64,000 nt of DNA from Seminavis robusta (Eukaryota > Bacillariophyta > Bacillariophyceae > Naviculales > Naviculaceae). The position numbers were made by a program, and so were the translations under genes. The notes below the pieces were generated by a model. It worked only from the letters and a program-made list of their open reading frames with translations, was not told the origin of the DNA and did not search any database. Every line of letters starts with the position of its first letter. The stretch's first letter is position 1. The DNA is taken from positions 1 to 64,000 of the forward strand of contig CAICTM010000064.1 in assembly GCA_903772945.1 (NCBI GenBank). The letters are read 5' to 3'. Below are positions 22,952 to 33,520 of this stretch, piece by piece.

Positions 22952-24574
22952 TCAAAACAATCTCCACGCCATGCGATAGTCTTCGACATTGACATTGGAC
23001 GAAGACTGTTGTTCGTAATAGAGTTGATGAAGATTGCTGTGTTGTCCCTTTTGTTCTTGATAGATCTGATACCCTTGTGCAATCCACGCTTCGTCATCGT
23101 CATCTTGTTCCATGCAAGTGGCGGTATCTGCCATGACGGCTCCATGCCGTTCGGCGGCCTTGTCACTGGCCAATCGAATGGTTTTGGATTCAAGATGGGA
23201 CAACATTTTGAAACACGCCTTGAGATTGAGATGAATCATATCTCGATCAATCCGTGCCAACCACTGCACCAATGCCGGTGGAACTGGTCGTTGTCCCAAC
23301 AAGACGCGGCTGATCCAACGAGGACCATCAAAGGGATCATTATTGTTGTTGTTATTGTTGCCCTGAAATCCCGAGCACACCAAGTATCGTTCGGCCGATG
23401 CGGGACGACTGCTAATGGGTTTGAGTACGGCGATGGAATCAAAGCACAAGAGCAATTCGTGCAGGACGGATTGCAAGACGGGTGTAGTTTGACACGATAA
23501 CAATTTCAAAATGAATCGTCCTCCGGGTTGTAGCATACTCAAGGCCGCCGCGGTCTGACAGACGACCAATTTTTGCGTTTCTCCTTCGGGATGTGCCACG
23601 TTGCGTTGGGCATCGACGCCGCCATCGGCCAAGACGAGATGGACGAGTGGTTGCTGTTGTTGCTTTGTGTGTTTGGCAATCATTTGTTGGAGAGCTTGCA
23701 CATTGTGCCATTGAAAGATATCGCCGGTTCCATCGGCTCCGGTGCAAATGTGATAGTGGACGGACGGTCCATTCTGATTGCGCCCGAGGAGAATGGGTCC
23801 GTCACTCAATTTCCATTCCGTCCCATGTCCTTGTTCGTTGTTTCCCTGCAGCGACATGCCAAATCCCCGACACGATTGTTGTTGCTGTCCTTGTTGTTGT
23901 TGGGTAGTAATGTTGTGACAGAACCGTCGTAGAATGTATTCACTAAATCCACCGGGAGCAGCGCACAAGTCGACAAATGTAAATGGCAAATTGTTGTTGT
24001 TGTTACTAGAATGCAACAATAATCCAAAGTCCAATTGAGCGTCAATATTGGCCAATTTGATGGCGGATCGGTTGAGAAAGAGTCCGTGATTGAGTCCACC
24101 CTGTCTGGTTTCTCCCAGGACTTCATACGGATTGCATGCCCGTCGTGCCAATTCGAATTCTTGATGGGGTTGTGTCTGGAACAATCCCGATTGATGAACG
24201 GCATCGGCACATCGTTCCGCGGCGGGACCAAACCGACGCTTGACTTGTTGGAGCTGTCCGTCGAGGGATTCGAGAGAGTCCTCTTGTTGTATGGGCTGAT
24301 GCTGCTGCAAGAGCCGTTCCTTGGTCATGTGCGGCACTTGGTAGAACCAATCTTGATGAAAGGGAACGGCCGAATCAGCACACGCCATGACTTGATCGTA
24401 ACAGTCGCGAGAAACAATCATGGCATTTTCAATATTATTAGTGTCGCTAAAGCCATTGCATCGTCTCTTGGTGTTTCTGGCAAAATCTGAATTTGCTTGG
24501 GCATCCTGAGATGTCATGGGTCGAGTGCGATTGATAGGATTGTGAAAGGGATTTTCCTCGACGGCAATAATCAT
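22952..24574 (-). CDS. CMTR1-like mRNA cap 2'-O-ribose methyltransferase (FtsJ fold)
   Basis: It probably methylates the 2'-OH of the first transcribed nucleotide of capped mRNA, using SAM, in the nucleus. With the ATG at 24574 it has about 540 aa. The upstream frame continues but has no ATG. The catalytic K-D-K-E set is visible: Lys173 in FLNRSAIKLANID (compare NRAAMKMAN in human CMTR1), Asp317 in LADGG, Lys357 in GGRFILKL and Glu395 in SRPASAERYLVC. The SAM loop VDLCAAPGGFSEY lies at about 201-213. Poly-Asn and poly-Gln inserts sit between the blocks. No G-patch or WW domain is seen, so it is shorter than animal CMTR1. It converges on the cyclase gene. Confidence 0.85.
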   Translation of the reverse strand: MIIAVEENPFHNPINRTRPMTSQDAQANSDFARNTKRRCNGFSDTNNIENAMIVSRDCYDQVMACADSAVPFHQDWFYQVPHMTKERLLQQHQPIQQEDSLESLDGQLQQVKRRFGPAAERCADAVHQSGLFQTQPHQEFELARRACNPYEVLGETRQGGLNHGLFLNRSAIKLANIDAQLDFGLLLHSSNNNNNLPFTFVDLCAAPGGFSEYILRRFCHNITTQQQQGQQQQSCRGFGMSLQGNNEQGHGTEWKLSDGPILLGRNQNGPSVHYHICTGADGTGDIFQWHNVQALQQMIAKHTKQQQQPLVHLVLADGGVDAQRNVAHPEGETQKLVVCQTAAALSMLQPGGRFILKLLSCQTTPVLQSVLHELLLCFDSIAVLKPISSRPASAERYLVCSGFQGNNNNNNNDPFDGPRWISRVLLGQRPVPPALVQWLARIDRDMIHLNLKACFKMLSHLESKTIRLASDKAAERHGAVMADTATCMEQDDDDEAWIAQGYQIYQEQKGQHSNLHQLYYEQQSSSNVNVEDYRMAWRLF

Positions 24575-25839
24575 GGTGATCCAATTCACGACAACAAAAA
24601 ATATCCAAAGGAAGCAAATTCCTTGACTTGATCTGGCAAAGAAGAGCAACAGAAGTACCAGCAACAGAAATGAAGAGCTCTGCCTCTCAAAGCTCAGTTA
24701 GTTGATCAACTGGACATGCGCAAGAGAAGTGGCAAGGTTTTGTGTGGCAAGATGTGTTGTGTTGTGTTGCGTTGCGTGTGGTTTTGGCGATCATTGCGCG
24801 GACCAATTCTTTCTTTCTCACCTTCTCACTGGTTCACCTCTTCTCAGCTTCACGTGCGTCTGACGTCTGACGAAACATTCGACTGACACTCGATTCACGA
24901 ACTCTCTCCAGTATTGTTAGGGTTAACCAAAGCAACCCAAAGCATCAGAGTTAGAAAAAAAATGAGGACGATGGCCGGAAGCATCATCAATCAAATTCCA
25001 AACTTTGTCCCTGTGTCAACTGTTCCCCACAATCAATCTACCAACCACACTTTATTGCCAAACAACTTTAATTATACAGTAATAACGAATCGAATGGAAT
25101 CCAATGACGATTTGCATCCCTTGGCATCCAACTAACTAAGCAATGTACCGGTATGTATTCGGATACAGCAGAAAAATTGACCATCCAACAACACCAAGGC
25201 AGGAAGTGGTGACCAAGGCGACTTCACTCGGGGAGTGCGCCTTTTTATTATTTAATAAATAAACCTTGTCGCGGACATTGCGATCTTTGTTCCCACTCTA
25301 TGGTCCCCATGGCTGTCTCATTCAGTCCCATGCACATATACAATACTAAGTAGTCATTGTGGGGATTGGATTCCTGTAGTATCGGGCACTGATGACTTTC
25401 CAGAATATCCTATCTAGCACGGGCACACGAGATAGTCAGCTATGACTGCATCTATCATTGTTGATTGTTGCAGTAGATGGACCGTAGCTGGTCACCCACG
25501 TGGCAACTGTGACTCATGCCTCCTCCATTCGACGCTTCACATTACGGCACAAACATGTTGATCATAAACATTGAGGAGCAGCCACATTGAGAAATCCAGC
25601 TTGTTGTTTGTGCCTCAGCGATCGGCATGAGACAGTTGCTGCAAATTTATGCTCGGGTTGATTCTCGACGGTACGGTAGATTGCCTGGAATTCGACCTTT
25701 TGCCTGGCATTCGACCTTTTGAAGCTGCTGATTGCTTGGAAAGCCAATGGTGGCGATATAATATTGTCGTGTCACCTTGATTGCTTCATTCACTCATTCC
25801 ATGGATTGTTTTTCTTTTCTTTTTGCGTCGCGTCGCTAC
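24575..25839. other. 1.26-kb intergenic region
   Basis: No supported gene. Bases 24928-24985 resemble 27112-27170 at roughly 80 percent; read on the minus strand both encode a short hydrophobic stretch (VLIFFLTLM and VLIFLILMT). One TACCGGTA motif lies at 25145. The rest is plain. Confidence 0.5.
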
Positions 25840-26979
25840 TTATAGATTTCTCCATGGCAATTCCTCCCTGGGAAATAGTTTGGGTCCACAATAATTGAGC
25901 AGTGATTTCATTTCGGGACAGGTCAATTCGTAGGGGGGTGTTCGTGAGAATGGATTGCGTGCTTTTCGTTTTTCTTGCAATACGGCAGAATGACATCCGT
26001 ACGGATCGGTTTCGAATGGTTTGGCGGCATTTTCGTATTCCCCCCGCGTCGATGCTTCGAGATCAAATCCCGTGGTCGATGCCGGTGGATCGACTCCTAC
26101 AAAGACAAACTTGTCGGCGGGCCATCCCAATGCTCTTGCATGCATAGTCTCGAACCGCGGTCCTTTGAAGGAAAAGGAAATGACTGTGATTTTGGTCGGA
26201 TAGGATCCCGTGACTTCGTGAAAGCGACAAATGGAAAACATCAAGTTTTGAAAACTGTCCGTGGCAAATTCTTCGGCGGCCGTGCGAGCTCGGACCGTGC
26301 CTTTCCAGAGTGTCATGGCATCGGCAACGTTAAAGTAGGATGCCGCTTCCGTGTTGGGGCCCGTGGCACCACGTGTTTCGCCACCGGAAAAGATGAGCAA
26401 GGAATTGGGATCCTGGTCGGCTTCTTGAATCCCTCGTTTGATGTGCGCAATAATGACTTCGGGCAATCCCTTGCCTTTTTGATACTCGAGTAAGAACCAA
26501 TCTTTTTCATCGTGGTCGGCATCCTCCAAGTCTCCACTGACCGTGACACTGTGGCCTGCGACCATGATCAAATGGTGGCTTTTGGAGGCACTCTGATCTT
26601 GGTTCTAATTACAAAATTGTTTTAGTTTTAGTAAAGAAGGGTAACTAGAGTAAGCAAACCATACACCAACACAGCCTTCCTGCCACAACGAACAACTTAC
26701 AAACGGCTGAGCATCTTTTCCAATCCACACATTTCTCCGTCTCACGTTGCTATTATTGATGTTGCTGTTGGGGTCATTATTATTAGAATTCGCCACTACA
26801 TTGTCCCCATTGGGCGATGGCTGATGCCGATAGATAATGTAGACATTGGAAAAGATGAGGACTCCCAGTAGACAAATCACACCAAACACCATAACGGCCA
26901 CTCGGGTTCGCTGCTCTTGTCTCCGACGCTTCACATGTTGCATTCGTCGCTTTGCTTGTAACTCAAACTGGGGCAGCAT
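25840..26979 (-). CDS. Membrane-anchored DUF218 (YdcF-like) protein
   Basis: Exon 1 is 26979-26701 and exon 2 is 26604-25840, joined over a GT-AG intron so that DAQPF continues as NQDQSASKSHHLIMVAGHSV. The product has 347 aa. A membrane span at about 28-50 (VMVFGVICLLGVLIFSNVYII) follows a basic N-terminus, giving a type II topology. An Asn-rich linker comes next. The DUF218 fold shows HHLIMVAGHSV, SLLIFSGGETRG and KITVISFSFKGPRF. DUF218 proteins are Rossmann-like with no settled reaction; some bacterial members act in envelope metabolism. Here the domain would lie in the endomembrane lumen or outside. The gene is divergent from the second BTB gene with a 326-base gap. Confidence 0.85.
26605..26700 (-). 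other. Intron of the DUF218 gene
   Basis: 96 bases on the minus strand, donor GTAAGT and acceptor AATTAG, phase 0. Splicing restores the conserved HHLIMVAGH block. Confidence 0.8.
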
Positions 26980-27305
26980 TATTAGTCTATATTATTTATT
27001 ATTGCAGGCATGTAGCAACTAGATTTTGAAGTTGTTGATCTTGTGGTGGCATCCGTCTTGCTCTTGTTGTTCACGTCCTTCGTTCACGAACTCCATCCAG
27101 TCATGGTTTGGAAACCCAAAAGCCAAAGTCATCAGAATTAGAAAAATGAGGACGATGACCCGAAGCACCGTGACCTCATCCTTTCGCATCAAACATTCAT
27201 TCCAATTTATTTCCAAACATCATCATCGTCCCTGCTGTTTGCAAGCAGAACAAATTTGGCAGAGATTGCTCAAAAAGTAACAGTAAAAGAAAGCAAACAA
27301 CCACC
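26980..27305. promoter_or_regulatory. Shared divergent promoter region of the DUF218 and BTB genes
   Basis: 326 bases lie between two opposite start codons. Part of it (27112-27170) is a short repeat also found at 24928. A 65-codon minus frame ending at 27019 carries one hydrophobic stretch and could be a small gene, but support is weak. The context CCACC just before the ATG-ATG at 27306 is a favourable start. Confidence 0.45.
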
Positions 27306-28808
27306 ATGATGAGTCCCACGCCCAACAACAGCAACAACCCACCTTCAGGGAGCCGTCCATCCGCCTTGACAGCCGCTCCCAGTCCGGCTCTGGTCGCTGC
27401 ATCCTCATTGGCTGCTCCCACTCAACCTAACAACAACACCAACACCAACGCCAGCAACGATGCCTTGGTCTTTAATAGTAGTACTACTACTGGAGTGGGC
27501 TCCGAGACCCTCCAACCCCTCCAACGGCGATTGATGAAAGTCCTCAAGGAAAATGTGGCTAATAGCCAAAACAGTGTCGCCGATGTCCATCTCGTCGGTG
27601 ACGATGGTATCGCGGTTCCAGCACTGCGATGCATTCTCAGTTGCACCAGCCCCGTCTTTGAGCGCATGCTCTTTGGACAATTCAGTGAAAACAAACTCCA
27701 TGCCCACATTCCCATTCCAGGAGTCAATTCGACGGTACTCAAGTGGTTGGTCGAATACTGTTGCAGCGATGCCTTGATTAGTTTTGCCAATCAACTGTCA
27801 GAAACCGACACGCATGTAACACAACAAGTCACTCACGCCGTCTTGTTGGCCGAATTGGGAGACAAGTACCAAATTCCAGGATTGGAAATGGCCGTGGTCA
27901 AATTCTTGAAGCAGTGGATGAAAGACGATCCACCGTTGGCATGCATTGTATTTGACTTGAGTCATCGAGATGTGACACCCCTCATACGAGCCGCTTCGTG
28001 GAAACTACTACTCTCCTCGGAGCAACAATCCGCATTGGAAGGCATTACGGGATTGTCGGCACCGCGACTCGTAGAACTCTATCAGCATGCCACACAGATT
28101 CAAGCGTCGCCCTTGTTCCTCTTGGAACGACTCTTGGAATGGTACAATCACCACAAAGAGGAGGATGACACTGCCGCAACAGCCACGTGTCGAAAAGCAT
28201 CCACGTATATCCAATTATCGGCCATTGATCCCGTCAGTCTCCAAACCATCGTGCGCCGAGCACCCTTTATGGATCCCCAACACATTCTAGATGCATTCAT
28301 GGAGCAGGCACTCCTGGCACACAACTTGGGGCTTGACTTTTCGCACACCAACTATCAGCAGGGCGAACAACCCCGGTGTCGACATGTCCTCATTCAAGGT
28401 GCGGGCATTGACAAGATTAATGGGATCTACGTACAAGATGAACCTCCCATTACGGCACTGATTCAACAACAATTCACCAAACGCAACGAGAGTACGGGCG
28501 AACAAGTCTTTTTGGTGCAGGGTCGAGAAGATGGACTGTGGTTCATTTGTGATCCGGCACAATACTACTATCACTGCAAATCCCCCGTCGATGTCCTGCC
28601 ATCCACGGGGTGGTCCGTGGTGTCGTCGTCGCAAACGGATATTTCTCCCGCGCCGACGTGCAAATTCTTCTTTTATCATAATCCAGAAGCAGCAGCAGCA
28701 CTAGCACTAGCCAATACTACGACTGGTGCTGATGGTGCTGGGAAACAAGAAAAGAAGAAAAAAGGAGACAGAAAAGTGGCACCGAATGCGGCTGCCCCTA
28801 CGAGTTAG
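27306..28808 (+). CDS. BTB/POZ protein with BACK-like region and C-terminal module (paralogue)
   Basis: The protein has 500 aa. A Pro/Ser/Asn-rich N-terminus (about 1-65) precedes a BTB domain at about 91-210 (VADVHLVGDDGIAVPALRC, then TSPVFERMLFGQF). A BACK-like helical region reaches about 350. The C-terminal module has HVLIQGAG with INGIY, a GLWFI core, GWSVV and PTCKFFFY, matching the end of the 17318 gene block for block. The tail is Lys-rich (KQEKKKKGDRK). The two genes lie inverted about 8.5 kb apart, so they come from a local duplication that has diverged. A cullin-adaptor role is inferred from the BTB-BACK layout only. Confidence 0.87.
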   Translation: MMSPTPNNSNNPPSGSRPSALTAAPSPALVAASSLAAPTQPNNNTNTNASNDALVFNSSTTTGVGSETLQPLQRRLMKVLKENVANSQNSVADVHLVGDDGIAVPALRCILSCTSPVFERMLFGQFSENKLHAHIPIPGVNSTVLKWLVEYCCSDALISFANQLSETDTHVTQQVTHAVLLAELGDKYQIPGLEMAVVKFLKQWMKDDPPLACIVFDLSHRDVTPLIRAASWKLLLSSEQQSALEGITGLSAPRLVELYQHATQIQASPLFLLERLLEWYNHHKEEDDTAATATCRKASTYIQLSAIDPVSLQTIVRRAPFMDPQHILDAFMEQALLAHNLGLDFSHTNYQQGEQPRCRHVLIQGAGIDKINGIYVQDEPPITALIQQQFTKRNESTGEQVFLVQGREDGLWFICDPAQYYYHCKSPVDVLPSTGWSVVSSSQTDISPAPTCKFFFYHNPEAAAALALANTTTGADGAGKQEKKKKGDRKVAPNAAAPTS

Positions 28809-29255
28809 CACACAGTATTTAGCCAGCACACAAGCCACCTACCGTAGCTAGCGTATTGATAAAGCGAATGATGCAATCATTGTGTGTGCGTGTGTTATAA
28901 AAACGGTCCTTGCCAGTTCTGCAGAGCTGGCCTGACATGGGATCCCAATTCCAGGCAGCCACAAGGTCAAAAATTGGACGAGTTGCAACATAGTCTAGCT
29001 AGTCAGCCAATCATTCAATCTTGCTTTGCTCCGATGTGCTGTGTTGCAAAACTGGAAATAGATTCGACCAGCGGAGAGGACAAATAAATGTGGGTAGAGT
29101 AAAACAATGTGTCAAAATAGTATATACAATTTGCTAGACAAAGCTTTGAAATCGGTCAAGATCTATCAACGGTGTTTGTTTGCCGCATGTAATTCACGGA
29201 AGCGAGCTTGGTCTGTGTGCGCGGGCTTTCCCCCCTGTTTTCGACGCCAACCAAT
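28809..29255. other. Convergent spacer
   Basis: The 3' flanks of the BTB gene and of the LRR gene. Small open frames here look like chance. No repeat or RNA gene is recognised. Confidence 0.5.
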
Positions 29256-31022
29256 CTACTCAGAGGCAGAGGATGCATCGTCTTTGTAATCGGCGGGTAT
29301 GATAATGAACTCTGGGATACCACCATCCGAATCGTCATCCTGTTCGAAGGGTTCCAAGATGAGATCCTTCAGCGTGGCGTTAACCTTCAAAAGATCCATT
29401 AGTGCCTCGTAGCACCCCCCTTTGCTCTCCTTGTCGTAGTCTTCGGCACACTCGTTTCCCATAATATTTAGACATCTCAATGTCGTGTTGCCACGTAACG
29501 CATTGGCAATGGCGACGCAGCCCTTATCTTTAATGTGATTGTACGACAAGTCCAGCTTCTCCAGTGACACGTTCACCTTGAGCATCCGTGCGATTGCATC
29601 GGAGCTCTTATCATCGACGTTGCAGCCCCACATCTTGAGCTCTTTGACCTTGCACCCCTTTAAAGAGAGAGCCTCTGCAATGAGCTCAATGTGTCTGTGC
29701 TGGAGGTTCAAGTCTTCGAATCCAATCTGGCTCAGATTGGGCCCACGGCAAATCGCACCAATAGACTCGGGGCTCATCAGAAGTGACAGCTTCTTGGTGA
29801 GGGAACACACCGGTCGTCCGTTGCCTGGAATCCCTCTAATGTCCTCATCGTAATCCGCCAGGAAATCTTCATCCGAGTGGGTGTAAGAATCACCATTTGC
29901 CATTGGTACCATTGGAATATCCTGATCGCCTTCGCCCTCGGCCAAGACCGCTTGATGGTTCGATTCTTGGTCGCCATCACTGAGCTTGTCGTACTTCCCG
30001 GAGGGGATTCCGTAAAGCTCTACATTGGTCAAAGTGTTAATGGTGGCCAATGCATTCAGAATGGCATCCATGGTGGGAACCTTTTCACCCAGACGGGTAG
30101 ACGCTGAAGAGATTTCCTTGGAGCTAGCAGATACCGATGAGTCGAGATTCTTTGATCTTGGCACGACGGGTGATCGTAGCTGGGCAGCGGTTCTTTTCCT
30201 CGAAGAACTGCTCGCGACGGCAGCTGTGCTGGGATTCGCCGTAGACGGACCTCCGGTACTCGAAGTTGACATTGCCAATGTGCCACCTGAAGTGGACATG
30301 GCCGTGGCGCCCGAGGTCTTTGACTTGGCCGATGTCGACATTGCCGCCGTCGATACGTCTGTGGTGGGTTGAGGACCTGGGGGTGGCTTCAATTTTGTGG
30401 CCAGCTCCTTGGCTCGAGAGCTCAATTTAGGACGCTTCCTTTGTGAGGCTTCCAGGGTACTCGTCGTACTTGTGGAAATGGATTCACTGCCCGGGGGGGC
30501 TTCCCATGCCCCCAACATGCCACAGTCTACCATGTGGACTTCTTTCAGTTGTTTGTGTCCACGCAACACCTGGGCCAGGAAATCAAAATCTGCGGTCCTG
30601 CCACTAAGAGCAACAGAAAACAAACTAAGGCTCCGCAGGTTGTTTGTTTTCTCTAGAATCTCTGCCAAGTCTCTCACTGGAAACTTTCTGGAGAGATGCG
30701 ATACCAAAGTAAATTCACGAATATCCGAGTTTAGGACTTCTTCTCTAGCCCTCTTGAGGACCACATGGTAATCTTCTTGTTCTTCGGTGAGGTCGAGGAC
30801 AAGCTCATTGTCCACCAGCAGCATGGTCGAATTCGATTCGTCGTCCTCCTCCTTGTTGTCGTCCTCCTTGAGACGTTCTGGCGATTTGGTAGTTCGATCT
30901 TCGTCGAAACCCGTGGTGAGGCCGTCCTCTTCGATTGATGTTCTTTTTGTGGTAGAGAGCGAGGGTGCTACACCGCGACTATTTGTTGCGACTTTATTTT
31001 TAGCACTCTCTTCTCTTGGCAT
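29256..31022 (-). CDS. Leucine-rich repeat (RNI-like) protein with a Ser/Thr-rich insert
   Basis: The protein has 588 aa from the ATG at 31022 (MPREESAKN). An acidic N-terminus is followed by a first LRR block at about 100-175 (FTLVSHLSRKFPVRDLAEIL, then LRSLSLFSVAL and LKEVHMVDCG). Residues about 180-310 are Ser/Thr/Ala-rich with repeated AMSTS units. The second LRR block (about 310-560) shows VKELKMWGCNVDDK, LEKLDLSYNHIKDKG and LRCLNIMGNE, the ribonuclease-inhibitor type seen in NLR and RanGAP proteins. The C-terminus is acidic. No kinase, NACHT or membrane segment is seen. It is probably a protein-interaction scaffold. The split of the LRR block by a low-complexity insert is unusual. Confidence 0.82.
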   Translation of the reverse strand: MPREESAKNKVATNSRGVAPSLSTTKRTSIEEDGLTTGFDEDRTTKSPERLKEDDNKEEDDESNSTMLLVDNELVLDLTEEQEDYHVVLKRAREEVLNSDIREFTLVSHLSRKFPVRDLAEILEKTNNLRSLSLFSVALSGRTADFDFLAQVLRGHKQLKEVHMVDCGMLGAWEAPPGSESISTSTTSTLEASQRKRPKLSSRAKELATKLKPPPGPQPTTDVSTAAMSTSAKSKTSGATAMSTSGGTLAMSTSSTGGPSTANPSTAAVASSSSRKRTAAQLRSPVVPRSKNLDSSVSASSKEISSASTRLGEKVPTMDAILNALATINTLTNVELYGIPSGKYDKLSDGDQESNHQAVLAEGEGDQDIPMVPMANGDSYTHSDEDFLADYDEDIRGIPGNGRPVCSLTKKLSLLMSPESIGAICRGPNLSQIGFEDLNLQHRHIELIAEALSLKGCKVKELKMWGCNVDDKSSDAIARMLKVNVSLEKLDLSYNHIKDKGCVAIANALRGNTTLRCLNIMGNECAEDYDKESKGGCYEALMDLLKVNATLKDLILEPFEQDDDSDGGIPEFIIIPADYKDDASSASE

Positions 31023-33520
31023 CAAAATGGCTGCTTTGTGTAAGTGTGTTGCTTTTCAGCAATGGATTTTTTTTCTCCTCTCGAGGACGAAGGGTCCTTG
31101 GTTGAAGAAGGACAATCGAAGTACCGTACAGACGTGACGGGGAAGTGGTTCTTCTTTGCTTTGGTGCTTGCTTCTAACTACTAAGTCCAACAGAGCGAGA
31201 ACTTGTTGTTAGAGCACCTCTTTGAAGCCGTCCTTGTTGTATGCTGCTACTGCGATGGAGAGGAGGAGATTAATTATAACTCAAAGCGGCCGTGAACATG
31301 AACTGAAGCGACGAATGAAGCGTGGCAACGTACCGTCTGTCCGCCTGCTGCGAACACTTCGAGCTGCTGTTGTTGCTGCTGCTTGTTGACGGCGATATTG
31401 CTGATTCTTGCGGTCGGCTGCGGCTGTGTGCAAGAGTATGGCGTCGTCTTCTTGTGGACTGTTCCCTCTCTGCCGCTGCTCTCTTCCGCTGATTGACGGT
31501 GCGTTTAGCTTGACGATCCCTCTACTAGTCTTTTAAAAAAAAAGTGTTTTGTTTTGTGGAGCGAAGGTAACGAAAGGGGGGAACAACACTCGAAGAGCGT
31601 CGGTCTATCCTTGCACCGCACAGCGATACGATTGCAGTGATGTGTGCACTGTCATCCGCGCAGTGTACTATGGTAGGTGTACTGTACTGAGTGTGCTTCT
31701 TATTATTGTGTCTGTTATTGAACGGGTTGGGTCTGTTGTCGTTGGGGAGTTTCGTCTGGTCGTTTGCTGTGGTTTTGTCTGGAGTCGTCGGTTGTCCATC
31801 AAAGCCATTTGCTTCAATTTGTGGCTGGTCATCATCATAGTCTTCCCTTCGCTCCTCCTTTTCCAAGAAATGTGAGCGATTTTAGTGCTTGGAAGTGCTG
31901 GCGAACTCTGTGCGATCCAAAACGAGCGCCTGATAAATCCAGTGCCTAATGCTTTCAATACCGTCCACCACTGCCACCTGACCAAAGCAGCTCCAGTCAA
32001 ATGAGACTCGGAAGACGGACGGAACGTTACGTAATCACGGAAACTTTCCGTGCCTTCATAAAGACAGCCAAGCTGTCAAGCTGATTAAAGGGTTCTTACA
32101 GTAGCACAGCACAGCTCATAGAACCCTTGGCTTCGCTCCTGCGCTCTAGCTAGCTAGAGTAGCTATTGGTTGGGAACAAGATGTTACCACCCAGCAGTCT
32201 GCGTTGTCGGAATACTACTGTCTCTTGACAAATTACAGCACATGATGCTTCTTATTGAAAACCTTGGGATGCCAACATAAGCTGAAGGTTCAAAAATTGA
32301 AGGTGGCGTTCTTGATCAATCGCTGGAGCCTCACAACCATGGTGGCCGAAGGAAAAGGAAAGTTCCTCAGTCTGTTATTGTGGCTACTAGTAGTACTAGT
32401 ACCAGTCTAGTATGCTGCTATTCATATCGAATTCAACAATCCAAAACTGCTGGGAACCAAGCCCTGAGCTAAGTGGCTGTTGGGGATGCTGCGTCGATCT
32501 CTTGCTTGCCTTCACACGAAAGCAGAGCACTTGGCCTACTGCTGATGATGCTCGATAGGTAGTTAGAGTATAAGAGGAATTGCAGCACGTACACCAGACT
32601 TTTCAAACAAGGCAGGAGCAATTTGGTGTCCACTTGTCATTCAAAAACGTGTCATTCTTGAGCTTGGAGACCCAGCAAAAACTAGCTGATGGAGCGAGTC
32701 GAGTCATCCTGATGGTGGTCATCCTCCCCGTTTTCGGTGACAATGGGCAGATTGACTGGACTCAGGTGTCTGTTTGGCTGCAGTGGCGAAATGATACTGG
32801 TTGAATTGGCTGGGAGCGAATTGACAAGGTGCCGCTGTCTGAACTCCTGCAGTTTCCACTTGCTAGCTAGCCAGTCAGCTCTATCCAAAGTATTACAATA
32901 ATTACAAGCAAGTAAGTATTTGTGTTGTCGATTGGTTGGTTTTGTGGCTCGCACACTGGCATGGCACTTGATTGCGGAAAGTGCATGACACCGCAGCACG
33001 CAGCACTACACTAGAGGCAGTAAAGAATCGTAGCGGTAATGCAGTTCCCTCTACCTTCGTCTCAGGCATGTAAAGACAGCTTCGCAGCTTCAATACAAAG
33101 CCTTTTGTGGCGTTCAAAAAGAGTTAGTGAAAGTCATAGAAGTAACGCCTGAAACACGTTGGCACAAAATTATAGCCTTATGACCGTTGGTACCGGAAGT
33201 TGGACGAGCGGACGAGATCCATCATTCGATCACAATCTCCATCCAAGGCCTGGTTCTTGAGTTTTCATCTCCCTCGACTTTTGATTTGATGCTTGTTGGT
33301 TTATGGCATGGACCGAGCTGTATCATTGGAGGGTGCTTGATTGAAGACCTTGCCACAGTGGTGAAAAAAGCTAATGAGATTGAGCCACTCCGACTAAAAG
33401 CGACCACGTTCTTCAATACGGTAGATATGAATTGATTCAATGCAAGATCCAAGGATATCTTTCAACCATGCTGCGCCAACACAGAACAATTACCAGCCTC
33501 CATACATGTAACTCTGGACC
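31023..33520. other. 2.5-kb intergenic region
   Basis: No supported gene. It contains (GCT/GTT)-rich tracts at about 31370-31395, a small hairpin at about 32087-32130 (AAAGGGTTCT with its complement) and a CTAGCTAGCTAG-like run at about 32147. Open frames of 74 to 113 codons lie on both strands and overlap each other, so they look like chance. It includes the promoters of the LRR and bestrophin genes. Confidence 0.5.

Noticed and set aside
22880-23500. 206-codon plus-strand frame
   Set aside because: It overlaps the methyltransferase gene antisense and lacks motifs.
31525-31866. Overlapping 113- and 108-codon frames on both strands
   Set aside because: They overlap each other and have low-complexity composition with no homology features.
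33187-33435. 82-codon frame upstream of the bestrophin gene
   Set aside because: There is no recognisable feature and no splice path into the bestrophin frame.
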